22,211 nt of DNA from Treponema sp. (GTDB lineage: Bacteria; Spirochaetota; Spirochaetia; Treponematales; Breznakiellaceae): contig JAITNU010000019.1 in assembly GCA_031290325.1 (NCBI GenBank), positions 1 to 22,211 of the forward strand, in the 5' to 3' direction. Within the stretch, counting starts at the first letter, position 1, and each line of letters opens with the position of its first letter. Positions 1-7,844 of the stretch are shown piece after piece. The position numbers and the translations under genes were made by a program. The notes beneath the pieces are model-generated. The model made no database searches. It saw only the letters and a program-made list of their open reading frames with translations, and was not told where the DNA came from.

Positions 1-205
1 GGCGCTGTTTTTGACGTGTGCCTTCAACTGCCCTCGCCAACTGGTTTTTCGGGGCAGGGGGGCGTCTAACGTGTCCTTGTTACCGCCGGCAGGTTTCTAA
101 ATGGACTGTGAATAGTAACAAACCAGAAGAATTTTTGTGGATCATCTTGGGGTACGAGGTGGTTAAAAATAAAAAAATAGTATACACTAAGGATATTATT
201 TATTT
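1..205. other. Left-edge noncoding stretch
   Basis: No gene is supported here. The first 110 bases are GC-rich and the next 95 are AT-rich, so the composition changes abruptly. The GC-rich part holds an inverted repeat (CTGCCC at 28-33, GGGCAG at 52-57) and two copies of ACGTGT (at about 14 and 70). It may be the tail of a dispersed repeat or of a feature lying outside the window. The AT-rich part presumably contains the promoter of the TPR gene, but I see no convincing -35/-10 pair. Confidence 0.4.
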
Positions 206-220
206 ATGGAGAAAGAAGCG

Positions 221-1060
221 ATGAATAACTATGAGCAAGACATCGCCACCTATACTCAGGCGATTAAGCAAAATCCCAGGGATGCGGAAGCCTATTTTGG
301 CCGGGCTGATGCCTATGTCAGGCTGGGTGATATAGACCGGGGGATAGCGGACTTTTCCAAGGCGATCAAATACAAGCCCGATTATGCAGAGGCATACGGG
401 AATCGTGGCGTCCTCTATATCTATAAACACGAGTTTGATCGGGGAATAGCGGACTGTACCCGGCAGATTTCCTGCATGCCGGACGACGCGGTCAGGGGTT
501 ATGTGAATCGTGGTGCCGCCTATGCCCAAAAGGGGGACTATGACCGGGCAGTAGCAGACTGTACCGAGGCGATTAAACGCAAGCCCGAGTTCGCGGAAGC
601 CTACTTCAACCGCGGTCTTGCCTATAACGGAAAAGGGGACTATGAACAGTGTATCGCCGATGGTACCACGGCGATCACTATCAATCCCCAGTTGGTGGAA
701 GCCTATTATTGCCGCGCCATTGGGTATCTTAGACGCGGTAAGGAAGGTGATTTTGAGGCGGTGATAGCCGATTGTACCAAGGCAATCTCCATCAACCCCC
801 GGTATGCGGAAGCCTATGTGGGCCGGGCTATAGTCCATTATGAGTACGAGGAGTATGACCGGGTCGTGAAGGACTGTACCAAGGCCATTGCCATCAAACC
901 GGAGATGACGGAAGCCTATAGATATCGGGGTCTTGCCTATTACCACAGCGGTAAACTTGAAGAGGCGCTGGAAGACTGTACCGAGGCCATAGACGGTGAT
1001 CCGAATCAGCCTGATGTTGTCCAGGTGCTTGAGGCCCTGCAGCGGCTCCTCCGGCAATGA
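221..1060 (+). CDS. Tetratricopeptide repeat (TPR) protein
   Basis: The 279-residue protein is built almost entirely of about seven TPR units of 33-35 residues, each with the pattern AEAYxxRGxAY...DYDxAIADCTxAIxxxP. TPR arrays form a superhelix that binds other proteins, so a scaffold role is likely but no partner can be named. There is no signal peptide or membrane segment, so it is probably cytoplasmic. I chose the ATG at 221 because GGAGAAAG at 208-215 precedes it at good spacing; an in-frame ATG at 206 would put that ribosome-binding site inside the gene. The stop overlaps the start of the adenosyltransferase gene (ATGA), implying co-translation. The repeats are clearly related at DNA level, so copy number may vary by recombination. 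Confidence 0.9.
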   Translation: MNNYEQDIATYTQAIKQNPRDAEAYFGRADAYVRLGDIDRGIADFSKAIKYKPDYAEAYGNRGVLYIYKHEFDRGIADCTRQISCMPDDAVRGYVNRGAAYAQKGDYDRAVADCTEAIKRKPEFAEAYFNRGLAYNGKGDYEQCIADGTTAITINPQLVEAYYCRAIGYLRRGKEGDFEAVIADCTKAISINPRYAEAYVGRAIVHYEYEEYDRVVKDCTKAIAIKPEMTEAYRYRGLAYYHSGKLEEALEDCTEAIDGDPNQPDVVQVLEALQRLLRQ

Positions 1061-1587
1061 GCGGAGGGAGTGGTTTGATACATTTGTATATCGGCAATGG
1101 GAAAGGCAAGACCACCGCATCGGTGGGATTATCCGTCAGGGCCGCAGGGCGGGATAAAAGGGTGGTCTTTGCCCAGTTTCTGAAAAGCGGCTTCACCGGG
1201 GAGCTGAGGTCCCTGGAAACCTTGGGCATCGTGGTAATCCGTTCGGAGATACCCCTGGGCTTCACCCACCTGATGGATGAGGCGGCAAAAGCAGCCTGTG
1301 CCAATGAACAGGGGAAGGTCTGGAACCGGGTCATGGAAGCGATCCAGGCCGAACCGGTTGATCTCCTGGTGCTTGATGAGGTACTGGATGCGCTCACCAC
1401 GAAGATGCTCGATGAACAGGTCTTCCGTTCCTTTGTGGAAAACAAACCGGCGGAACTGGAACTGGTGCTCACCGGACGGGGGCCTGCGGAATGGCTCGTG
1501 GAAAAGGCGGATTATATCTCGGAGGTCAAGAAGGTAAAGCATCCCTTTGACCGGGGCATGCCGGCACGGGTAGGCATAGAAAAATGA
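1057..1587 (+). CDS. cobO: Cob(I)alamin adenosyltransferase (CobA/CobO/BtuR family)
   Basis: This enzyme transfers the 5'-deoxyadenosyl group of ATP to cob(I)alamin or a corrinoid precursor to make coenzyme B12. The 176-residue length fits the family. Visible motifs are the P-loop GNGKGKTT (residues 13-20), the Walker B-like strand LLVLDE near 108-113, the ELVLTGRG segment, and the C-terminal VKHPFDRGMPARVGIE signature. The ATG at 1057 overlaps the TPR stop by four bases. An in-frame TTG at 1075 has a far better ribosome-binding site (GGAGGG at 1063-1068, six-base spacer) and gives a 170-residue protein, so it may be the true start. No other cobalamin synthesis genes are adjacent, but a corrinoid protein lies at 8118-8759. 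Confidence 0.93.
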   Translation: MSGGSGLIHLYIGNGKGKTTASVGLSVRAAGRDKRVVFAQFLKSGFTGELRSLETLGIVVIRSEIPLGFTHLMDEAAKAACANEQGKVWNRVMEAIQAEPVDLLVLDEVLDALTTKMLDEQVFRSFVENKPAELELVLTGRGPAEWLVEKADYISEVKKVKHPFDRGMPARVGIEK

Positions 1588-1638
1588 GGGCTTTGGTGAT
1601 ATTTATGTAATTATCCCTCAAAAAACGGCCTTACCCCC

Positions 1639-1667
1639 TTGCGAATCAGAAAGAAAATTGGTATACT
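1639..1667 (+). promoter_or_regulatory. Sigma-70-type promoter for the exported protein/M24 peptidase pair
   Basis: TTGCGA (1639-1644) and TATACT (1662-1667) are separated by exactly 17 bases in the 147-base gap after the adenosyltransferase gene. Transcription would start near 1674, leaving a leader of about 60 bases before the GTG at 1735. Confidence 0.65.
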
Positions 1668-1734
1668 CTTTACTGAGCTAAGAGATTTGCTGATTTTTCA
1701 ACGAAATCTTTAACTTTTAAGATGGAGGATTGGT

Positions 1735-2166
1735 GTGAGAAAGATTTTTTGTATCATCACCTTATGTATCACGGTTGTGACGGTTATGCCGCTTATCGCC
1801 CAGGAGGAGGATTCTAGCAGTAAGAATCCCTACTACTATGTAAATGTCCCTATTGAGCGGATATACCCGCATCGGAAAGGGTATGTTGTGTCCTACCGGA
1901 AAGGTGTTACCGGTCTGGCTCAGGCATATCTCCCGGTAGAGTGGTTTGTCTCAGGCATCGGAAACGGTGGGAAAGGGGATATACTCTTGCTGGGACCGGG
2001 AACGGCGTGGCCCTATCTGACGGTCTTTTACAAAGACGGGGCCTTCAGTCATGTTCGTCTCTATGTGCGTAAGGAGCGGACTCACGAAAGTTGGGGTAGT
2101 ATTCCTTTGACGGTAAACCTCGATGATCGTTTTGAGGATGTGGAAGATTTGAAACTAGAGTTCTGA
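1735..2166 (+). CDS. Small exported protein of unknown function
   Basis: The 143-residue product begins with a classic signal peptide: MRKIF, a hydrophobic core, and a probable signal peptidase I site after LIAQ near residue 22. The mature part of about 120 residues is rich in aromatic and beta-prone residues and lacks cysteine, so a small periplasmic beta-structured domain is plausible. I recognise no family. The GTG start is supported by GGAGG at 1724-1728 with a six-base spacer. The stop codon overlaps the ATG of the M24 peptidase gene (TGATG), so the two proteins are probably made together from the promoter at 1639-1667. Confidence 0.75.
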   Translation: MRKIFCIITLCITVVTVMPLIAQEEDSSSKNPYYYVNVPIERIYPHRKGYVVSYRKGVTGLAQAYLPVEWFVSGIGNGGKGDILLLGPGTAWPYLTVFYKDGAFSHVRLYVRKERTHESWGSIPLTVNLDDRFEDVEDLKLEF

Positions 2167-3326
2167 TGACCCTTGAGGAACTGGATGCTATGCAAGAAGC
2201 CATCTGCGGGGAGGGACACGACGGGTGGCTTTTTTGCAATTTTCATCATCGGGATAAACTTTCCGATGAAATTCTTCACATTTCGCCGCTTTCAACGAAT
2301 TCCCGGTGGTGGGTATATGCAATTCCCGCCCAGGGAAATCCCCTCAAAATAGTCCAGGGGGTTGAAGCGGTGGTTCTTGATGAGCTTCCAGGAGAAAAAG
2401 TGGTGTACCGGGGGCGGGATGATTTTATCGCCGCTTTGAGGCCCCTGGGCGGTAAGCGCTGGGGGGTCCATGTTTCCGAAACCCTCACCCCTGTTTCTTA
2501 CCTTGATGCAGGGACGGCAGCGACTTTTGAAGCCGCAGGTTTAGGCCTTGTATCTGCTGCGGGGTTGGTTCAGCGGTTTAAGGGGCTTTTGGACAAGAGG
2601 GGTATCGAAACCCATGAAAAAGCCGCTGCTCACCTGTACGATATCGTCACCATTGCCTGGGACCGGATTAAAAACGCCTATACCCGTAAAGTACCTGTCC
2701 ATGAAGGAGATATCCGGGCCCTGATGCTGGAAGAGCTGAAAAAGCGAAACCTGATTACAGACCATCCCCCCATTGTTGCCGCCGGGATACATACCGGAGA
2801 CCCGCATTATGATTTTTCCGGCCTGGGGGCGCTTATGCACGAAGGGGATACTATCCAGTTTGACCTTTGGGCAAAAGAGGCGGGGGCGGTTTACGCCGAC
2901 ATTTCCTGGGTAGGGGTCTTTGCGGTTACGGCTCCACCGGAAGTCGAAAAAGCTTTCGCGGACCTGATACGTGCACGGGAAGGGGCATACCGGTTTATCG
3001 AGGAAGAACTGAAGCGCGGTCAGCGTCCGTCAGGGGCTGCGGTGGATCAGCGGACCAGGGAGATCCTCATCGGCCTTGGGTATGAACCCTTCATCAAACA
3101 CCGGACCGGCCACGGCATAGACACCGAATGTCACGGATCAGGGGTGAACATTGATTCCGTTGAATTCCCCGATTCCCGGCTGCTTCTCGATGGGTCCTGT
3201 TTTTCCCTGGAACCAGGGCTTTATTTTTCCGGTTTCGGTCTGCGGACCGAAATTGATGTTTATATTGTGCAGGGAAAACCGGTTGTTTCCGGAGGAGAAC
3301 GTCAGTTTTCCGTACTTACCTGTTAG
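2166..3326 (+). CDS. M24 family metallopeptidase (Xaa-Pro aminopeptidase-like)
   Basis: The C-terminal half of this 386-residue protein is a pita-bread metallopeptidase domain. All five expected metal ligands are visible: D233 (FDLW), D245 (YADISW), H316 (HRTGHG), E349 (SLEPG) and E362 (RTEID). H214 in GDPHYD matches the substrate-side histidine. Residues 1-145 form the creatinase/prolidase-like N-terminal domain typical of aminopeptidase P and prolidase, enzymes that cut bonds next to proline. No signal peptide is present, so it should act in the cytoplasm on peptides. Translation is coupled to the upstream exported protein by a one-base overlap. Whether it is an aminopeptidase P or a dipeptidase cannot be decided from motifs alone. 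Confidence 0.93.
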   Translation: MTLEELDAMQEAICGEGHDGWLFCNFHHRDKLSDEILHISPLSTNSRWWVYAIPAQGNPLKIVQGVEAVVLDELPGEKVVYRGRDDFIAALRPLGGKRWGVHVSETLTPVSYLDAGTAATFEAAGLGLVSAAGLVQRFKGLLDKRGIETHEKAAAHLYDIVTIAWDRIKNAYTRKVPVHEGDIRALMLEELKKRNLITDHPPIVAAGIHTGDPHYDFSGLGALMHEGDTIQFDLWAKEAGAVYADISWVGVFAVTAPPEVEKAFADLIRAREGAYRFIEEELKRGQRPSGAAVDQRTREILIGLGYEPFIKHRTGHGIDTECHGSGVNIDSVEFPDSRLLLDGSCFSLEPGLYFSGFGLRTEIDVYIVQGKPVVSGGERQFSVLTC

Positions 3327-3383
3327 AGTAATAAAGAATCCTCGCCGGAGAGCGGGGTATCTTACGGTGAAGAAAGGCACTTG

Positions 3384-3414
3384 ATCGCGCTCCAAGGGGC
3401 GCGTGGATTGAAAA
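3384..3414 (+). repeat. Solitary type I-C CRISPR repeat-like element
   Basis: A single 31-base element has the architecture of type I-C CRISPR repeats: ATCGCG at the left, hairpin arms CGCGCTCC and GGGGCGCG around a very short loop, then the invariant-looking tail GTGGATTGAAA. The hairpin has about seven pairs including one T-G. Only one copy is present, no spacer array follows, and no cas gene is in the window. It sits in the 101-base gap before the DHH phosphoesterase gene and ends immediately before that gene's ribosome-binding site (AAGGAA at about 3416-3421). The resemblance is from memory of the repeat class, not from a search. Confidence 0.5.
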
Positions 3415-3427
3415 AAAGGAAATAACC

Positions 3428-4417
3428 ATGTCAAATCCCATACCGGTCCCGCAGGAACTGCTTCATTTTATAAGGGAAGGTGAAAAATTTCTTGTGGCAG
3501 GACATAAAGAACCTGATGGCGATTGTGTAGGAAGCCAGCTTGCCCTGAGCGCAGCATTACGGCGACTCGGTAAAAACGCCATTCCTTGTTCGGCAGGCCC
3601 CTTTAAACGGCCTGAAATTATGGGCTATCAGGATCGTTTCATCAGCGCTCCTGATGCACAAGAACGGGAAGGCGCACGGGTCATTGTGATGGACTGTGCC
3701 TCAAAGGATCGAACCGGCGATCTTGCCGCCGCCCTGGAAGGGCTTCCCACCGCCATAATCGATCACCATGCCACCGGGCAGTACGCTGGCCAGAGCACCG
3801 AAGCGCCCCTGTTCATTGATCCCGATGCTCCGTCGGTAACCTTTATGACCCTGGAGCTTATTGAAGCCCTGGGCTTGAAGCCAAGCCCGGAGGAAGCGGA
3901 ACTCCTGCTCTTTGGGCTGTGCACAGATACGGGGTTTTTCCGTCATGTGGATGCCGGGGGCGCAGAGACCTTTGCCGGTGCTTCCCGGATGACCCGTGCC
4001 GGGGCGAATCCCAAGGAGGTGTTCCAGGCTATTTATGGAGGGAAGAGTCTCGCTTCCCGGATACTCATAGGAATCGAGCTTGCCCGTGCCCAGGCTTATT
4101 TCGGAGGCAAGCTGATCCTCACCTCCGAAGCCTATGAAGAGACCCAGCAGTTTGGTCTTGAGGGCCGGGATTCGGATAGTCTGTACCAGCTATTACAATC
4201 CGTTGCAGGAGTTGAGGCTGTGGTGATCATACGCCAGGAAACCCCTGAAAACTGTACAGTAGGGCTCCGTTCCCGGGATACGGTGGATGTGGCACAGATC
4301 GCCGCGAGTTTCGGCGGTGGTGGGCATAAACACGCCGCAGGCCTCAGCATCCCCGGAACCATTGCAGCAATAAGCCCGAAAATTCTTGAAGCCTTTGAAA
4401 AGGTTTTTGCCCCTTAA
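3428..4417 (+). CDS. nrnA: DHH/DHHA1 phosphoesterase, NrnA-like oligoribonuclease/pAp phosphatase
   Basis: NrnA-type enzymes degrade 2-5-mer RNAs (nanoRNA, including pGpG) and dephosphorylate pAp to AMP. The 329 residues match the family length. DHH motif I is GHKEPDGDCVGS with H26, D30 and D32; motif II includes D89 (VMDC); motif III is the DHH at 112-114. The C-terminal DHHA1 substrate-binding signature GGGGHKHAAG lies near 295-305. The ATG at 3428 is preceded by AAGGAA at a workable distance. Upstream is the CRISPR-repeat-like element in the leader. pGpG is the breakdown product of c-di-GMP, and a PilZ-type gene lies 1.6 kb downstream, but a functional link is only inference. Confidence 0.92.
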   Translation: MSNPIPVPQELLHFIREGEKFLVAGHKEPDGDCVGSQLALSAALRRLGKNAIPCSAGPFKRPEIMGYQDRFISAPDAQEREGARVIVMDCASKDRTGDLAAALEGLPTAIIDHHATGQYAGQSTEAPLFIDPDAPSVTFMTLELIEALGLKPSPEEAELLLFGLCTDTGFFRHVDAGGAETFAGASRMTRAGANPKEVFQAIYGGKSLASRILIGIELARAQAYFGGKLILTSEAYEETQQFGLEGRDSDSLYQLLQSVAGVEAVVIIRQETPENCTVGLRSRDTVDVAQIAASFGGGGHKHAAGLSIPGTIAAISPKILEAFEKVFAP

Positions 4418-4504
4418 AAAACCCTATGATAAATGTCATATTAGCTGAAGCAAAAAGCCCGTTCTTTTCCATTATTTTTATAAACTATGGAAAAGGGATG
4501 CACC

Positions 4505-5329
4505 ATGCAGGAGTTGTTGGCTTTAAATGATTTATGGAAACAGTACGCCTTGGGTAAATTACAGAAAAAAGACCTTGAAGGGCGTATCTTTGAGTTTACC
4601 CTTGAAAATTATCATCGGTTTCATCTGTTTAACTGGGATAAAGACACCTGTGCCGATTACCTGTGCTGGCTGTACCCCCGTCTCAGCCGAGCCATAGAAG
4701 CCTATAAAGACATTGGGGCCTCCTTTGATTCCTATATCGGCTCCCTCGTGTACTGGGCCGCCAGAGAATACCGTTCACGGGAAGCGGATCATTACGGTAC
4801 TGAATGTGCATGCTGGACAGCCCGCATGGAGGAGATGATGGTTTGCAGCAATGAGCCTGAGTATTTGGAAGCCGGTCCTGTGGCCAAAGGGCTTCCTAAT
4901 TCCCAGCAGCTTTTAATATTGCTGCTTAAATCATACTTCTTTATATCCGATGATTTCCTGTCCCGTATCGTACCGATCATCGGGATCGAAGAGCAGCGGA
5001 TCAGGCACTGGATTGATGAAATCCGGGAGCAGCGGCTGAAACGGGACGAGGAAGTCCGGAACCTTCAGGAACGTATCTATGGTCAATACTACCGGTGTAT
5101 TACCTATGAAAGCAAATTAACTACTGTTTCTGTAGGAACGCCGCTCTATGAAAAGATGCAGAGCCGCTTGCAGCGGGCACGGGTAAAATTGAGTGCTATG
5201 AAGCAGCGGCTGAAGGGCTGCCGTCTTGACCCCAGCAACCGCCAAATAGCCGAGGTATTGGGCATTCCGAAAGGAACGGTTGACTCAATACTGTATACGG
5301 TTAAACAGAAATGGAAGGTGCAGGCATGA
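4505..5329 (+). CDS. Divergent sigma-70-like DNA-binding protein
   Basis: The 274-residue protein has a sigma-like layout. Residues 1-95 are helical and resemble sigma region 2, with the segments DYLCWLYPRLSRAIEAY and GASFDSYIGSLVYWAAREYR recalling the region 2.1-2.4 helices. The last 30 residues (NRQIAEVLGIPKGTVDSIL) form a clear helix-turn-helix like region 4.2. The middle (about 125-235) is helical, with a second possible DNA-binding unit around IVPIIGIEEQRIRHWI. I chose the ATG at 4505 because AAAAGGGA at 4491-4498 lies about seven bases upstream; an in-frame ATG at 4487 has no ribosome-binding site. I recall similar unnamed proteins in treponemes. Whether it works as a sigma factor is inference. 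The stop overlaps an in-frame ATG of the next gene (ATGA at 5326-5329). Confidence 0.72.
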   Translation: MQELLALNDLWKQYALGKLQKKDLEGRIFEFTLENYHRFHLFNWDKDTCADYLCWLYPRLSRAIEAYKDIGASFDSYIGSLVYWAAREYRSREADHYGTECACWTARMEEMMVCSNEPEYLEAGPVAKGLPNSQQLLILLLKSYFFISDDFLSRIVPIIGIEEQRIRHWIDEIREQRLKRDEEVRNLQERIYGQYYRCITYESKLTTVSVGTPLYEKMQSRLQRARVKLSAMKQRLKGCRLDPSNRQIAEVLGIPKGTVDSILYTVKQKWKVQA

Positions 5330-5388
5330 GAACCCTTTCTTCGCAACCGGTGGGGTATACCAGGGGTCTTAGGAAACATAGGGGAAAA

Positions 5389-6069
5389 ATGAATACACGA
5401 CAACTCAGGAAACCTGTTCTTCCACCGCTTCCCTTTCAAACCCCAGGGGAAGAGATTGCCAATGCGGTTACCCACGGGGTGGGGGTGCTCCTGGCCATAG
5501 CGGGGCTCGTGCTCTTCTTCGTGCGGGCATCAGGAGGCCGGGGAGCCGGAGCTTTAGCGCTTATCTCATGCGTTATTTTCACCGTAGCCATGATCTCCCT
5601 GTTTCTCGCCTCGACCCTCTATCACGCCGTCCAGCATGAGGGGGCCAAACGGGTCTTGCGGATCCTCGATCATTCGGCAATCTACCTGCTTATTGCAGGG
5701 ACCTACACCCCCTTTTGCCTCCTCGGCCTTAAAGGGGCCTTGGGGTGGAGCTTCTTCGGGGTTGAATGGAGCCTGGCGATAACCGGTATCACCCTGTATG
5801 CGGTTAATTGCAGGCTCTTAAAAAAGGCGGAACTGGGGGTTTATATGCTCATGGGCTGGGCCATTGTGGCGGGGTGGTTTCGCCTGATGTCCACGATTCC
5901 CGCCGCAAGCCTCCTCCTTCTTGCCGGCGGCGGAGTCGCCTATACCCTGGGAACCATCTGGTATAGTAAACCCCACCGCCGGGGTACCCATGTTATCTGG
6001 CATGTATTCGTCCTTGCCGGGGCGGTCTGTCACTGGTGGTCAATTTGGTTGATGAGTTATCATACTTGA
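5389..6069 (+). CDS. Hemolysin III/TrhA (YqfA) family membrane protein
   Basis: This is a seven-helix inner-membrane protein of the PAQR-related hemolysin III family. The family hallmarks are visible in order: EEIANAVTHGVG before helix 1, STLYHA after helix 2, LDHSAIYLLIAGTYTPF in helix 3, and HVIWHVFVLAGAVCHW in the last helix. These carry the conserved Ser, His and Asp that form the predicted zinc site. From the ATG at 5389 the product is 226 residues, matching the family; AGGGG at 5380-5384 is a possible ribosome-binding site. An in-frame ATG at 5326 overlaps the previous stop and would add 21 residues that look non-conserved. Despite the name, haemolysis is not established for most members; membrane-energy homeostasis has been proposed. 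The 3' end overlaps the convergent PilZ gene by 10 bases. Confidence 0.9.
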   Translation: MNTRQLRKPVLPPLPFQTPGEEIANAVTHGVGVLLAIAGLVLFFVRASGGRGAGALALISCVIFTVAMISLFLASTLYHAVQHEGAKRVLRILDHSAIYLLIAGTYTPFCLLGLKGALGWSFFGVEWSLAITGITLYAVNCRLLKKAELGVYMLMGWAIVAGWFRLMSTIPAASLLLLAGGGVAYTLGTIWYSKPHRRGTHVIWHVFVLAGAVCHWWSIWLMSYHT

Positions 6070-7292
6070 CCCAAAATGAGGGACGTCTCAGCTTCGGTAA
6101 TGGATTTACCGTAAATATATTCAAAGAGAAAGCGCATATCCTCAGGGGTAATATCCAGGAAACGACAGCCAAAAAAGTCCATGTTTTTCTCTTTATATTG
6201 CCGTACAATTTTAGCCCCGATATGAATGGTACGCTTTGAAGTAATCAGTTTGAGGGATATTTTACTATCCGGCCGCAGGAACGAAGAAATAGGTAAGTGG
6301 GGAAAGGCAAAGCGGAGTCCTGAGGCGCTTATATCCATGGCAGTAACCTTAATGAATTTATCTTTGAGACGGCAGGATTCAAAATAGCCGCTTTCTTGCA
6401 GAGCATGGACCAAACTGCTCATATATTTATAGAGGGTTTCAATGAGCTTGTAGTCAAAAGGCGGCTTTCCCTCTTTCTGGATCCAAATATGAATATACCC
6501 GATAGTATATCCCTGAAACAGCATGGGAACCCAGGCATCGGAAAGTATACCTGTACTCTGTTTGTCCTTTAAAAATTGGACCATCACATCATTGGCCGTA
6601 TTCGGGTTGGTATGTTTCAGATGCTGGTTGAATATGGCCTCATTTATCAGGATGTTTTTAGGATCATCACCAAGCGCCGGAAACTGGTCCTGCATTGAAG
6701 GTAAATAGAGGGTTTTCCCGGTTGCGGCAACTACCTGTTCCTCCAGGGATTGGAGGTTTGCATCCTTAAAAAGGACCAGCTTATAGTCATCGACGTATTC
6801 CTGAATCCAGGAACCCAGGTGGGCCATGATGTCGTTAAAATTGCTGGAATCCAGGTTTGGGAGCAGATCGCCTGAGTCCTCCGATTCCCTGCCCACAATC
6901 TTATGGAAGGGAAGAAAATACCGATCCTCGACAAAAGCAAACTGTATCTGAATATCATCAGGAATGCTCACCCGGGAATAGGACCGCTCCAGATTTTTGT
7001 ACAGCACATCCGGCATCGTCGCGATAAAATGGGCGGTTTTGATATCCATTGTTTTTACCTCAACCGTAAAAACAATGACGATGTTTTTATAATCAAACAT
7101 CAGGGTGATTTTTTCTTTGACCGTCACGCCTTCAATAGGACGATCCGCCTTAAAATAAACTTCATCTCTGGTAAGTTTTTCAATATGTAAGATATATTCA
7201 CTACGATTGAGCAGATACATAATGGGAACCTGCTCAACAAACAACATTTTAAGGAAAAAATCCCTCTGTATACGTCCTATTGGTGTCGCCAT
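6060..7292 (-). CDS. PilZ domain protein with a large internal insertion
   Basis: A 410-residue cytoplasmic protein. Residues 30-100 look like the beta-rich YcgR-type N-terminal domain. LERSYSRVSIP at 101-111 carries the RxxxR element (R103, R107) that starts PilZ domains. The matching DxSxxG element (DISASG, 320-325) comes only about 210 residues later, followed by normal PilZ strands (GLRFAF, IHIGAKIV, FGCRFLDI). The intervening residues 130-305 look like a GAF-type sensory domain. c-di-GMP binding is therefore possible only if the two parts fold together. The ribosome-binding site is weak, and the start lies six bases after the stop of the upstream gene at 7299-7844, implying coupling. An alternative reading is that the PilZ-like domain is degenerate and the RxxxR is fortuitous. 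Confidence 0.82.
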   Translation of the reverse strand: MATPIGRIQRDFFLKMLFVEQVPIMYLLNRSEYILHIEKLTRDEVYFKADRPIEGVTVKEKITLMFDYKNIVIVFTVEVKTMDIKTAHFIATMPDVLYKNLERSYSRVSIPDDIQIQFAFVEDRYFLPFHKIVGRESEDSGDLLPNLDSSNFNDIMAHLGSWIQEYVDDYKLVLFKDANLQSLEEQVVAATGKTLYLPSMQDQFPALGDDPKNILINEAIFNQHLKHTNPNTANDVMVQFLKDKQSTGILSDAWVPMLFQGYTIGYIHIWIQKEGKPPFDYKLIETLYKYMSSLVHALQESGYFESCRLKDKFIKVTAMDISASGLRFAFPHLPISSFLRPDSKISLKLITSKRTIHIGAKIVRQYKEKNMDFFGCRFLDITPEDMRFLFEYIYGKSITEAETSLILGQV

Positions 7293-7298
7293 ATTTAT

Positions 7299-7844
7299 TT
7301 AAAAGAATCGTTCATAAGGGGAGAAGTCAAAATGGTACGCATCTCCACCTGCTGATATATCCCTTGCCTCCTCTAAAATAAAATCATCAAGCCCCCAGGT
7401 TTCTGCTTCAGCCCGAAGGTATAACTCCCCTGCAAGCCACTGCTCCCGTCCGACAAAACGGACCAGGAACGAGGTACTTCCATCAGGTTCCACCCTGCCG
7501 CCGCCGATCCGGTATTTCTGCGGGTCCACCGGTTCAAGGCCCGTAAACAAACCCTCCACCAGCGGACGGTTTAAGGCGTTTAAAGCAGATGCCTCCTGGT
7601 TTTTCATCACTAATGCGGTCAGCAGCTCCCGGGCAAAACGATATGCCCCTTCCGGGGCTTCACCACGCCCCAATTCGCCGATAACCGTATCCCGTGGATA
7701 CCGGGCAGCCTCTCCCCGCTGGGGCCTCTGGAGCGCGGCGGGAAGTGTTGCCCCTCTGGAAACATCCTCAGCCGGCATAACCATCACGGCGCCAAAGCAG
7801 CAGAGGACCGTCAACAAGACGGTTAATTTATTATATCTTATCAT
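7299..7844 (-). CDS. Small exported protein of unknown function
   Basis: From the ATG at 7844 the 181-residue product starts MIRYNKL, followed by a hydrophobic stretch to PAED near residue 25, a probable signal peptide with cleavage after MPA. The remainder is soluble and mixed alpha/beta; the segment GGGRVEPDGSTSFLVRF and the acidic C-terminus resemble a small substrate- or lipid-binding fold, but I recognise no family. In-frame upstream starts (ATG 7880, TTG 7940) would place residues before the signal peptide and have no good ribosome-binding site, although 7844 is not strong either. It lies six bases upstream of the PilZ gene in the same direction, so the two are probably cotranscribed. 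Confidence 0.65.
   Translation of the reverse strand: MIRYNKLTVLLTVLCCFGAVMVMPAEDVSRGATLPAALQRPQRGEAARYPRDTVIGELGRGEAPEGAYRFARELLTALVMKNQEASALNALNRPLVEGLFTGLEPVDPQKYRIGGGRVEPDGSTSFLVRFVGREQWLAGELYLRAEAETWGLDDFILEEARDISAGGDAYHFDFSPYERFF

Noticed and set aside
84..110. Reverse-strand B12-box-like motif (GGCAGGT) as a cobalamin riboswitch
   Set aside because: Only a few bases match; the rest of the riboswitch core cannot be recognised in the visible sequence.
18..224. 68-codon frame at the left edge
   Set aside because: It crosses the abrupt GC/AT composition change, has no ribosome-binding site and resembles no protein family.
200..1120. Long minus-strand open frame opposite the TPR gene
   Set aside because: It is a by-product of the repetitive TPR codons; the plus-strand product has clear TPR units and a ribosome-binding site.
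3342..3359. Hairpin CCTCGC/GCGGGG considered as a second CRISPR-like repeat
   Set aside because: It lacks the GTGGATTGAAA tail and differs throughout from the element at 3384-3414; no regular repeat-spacer spacing exists.
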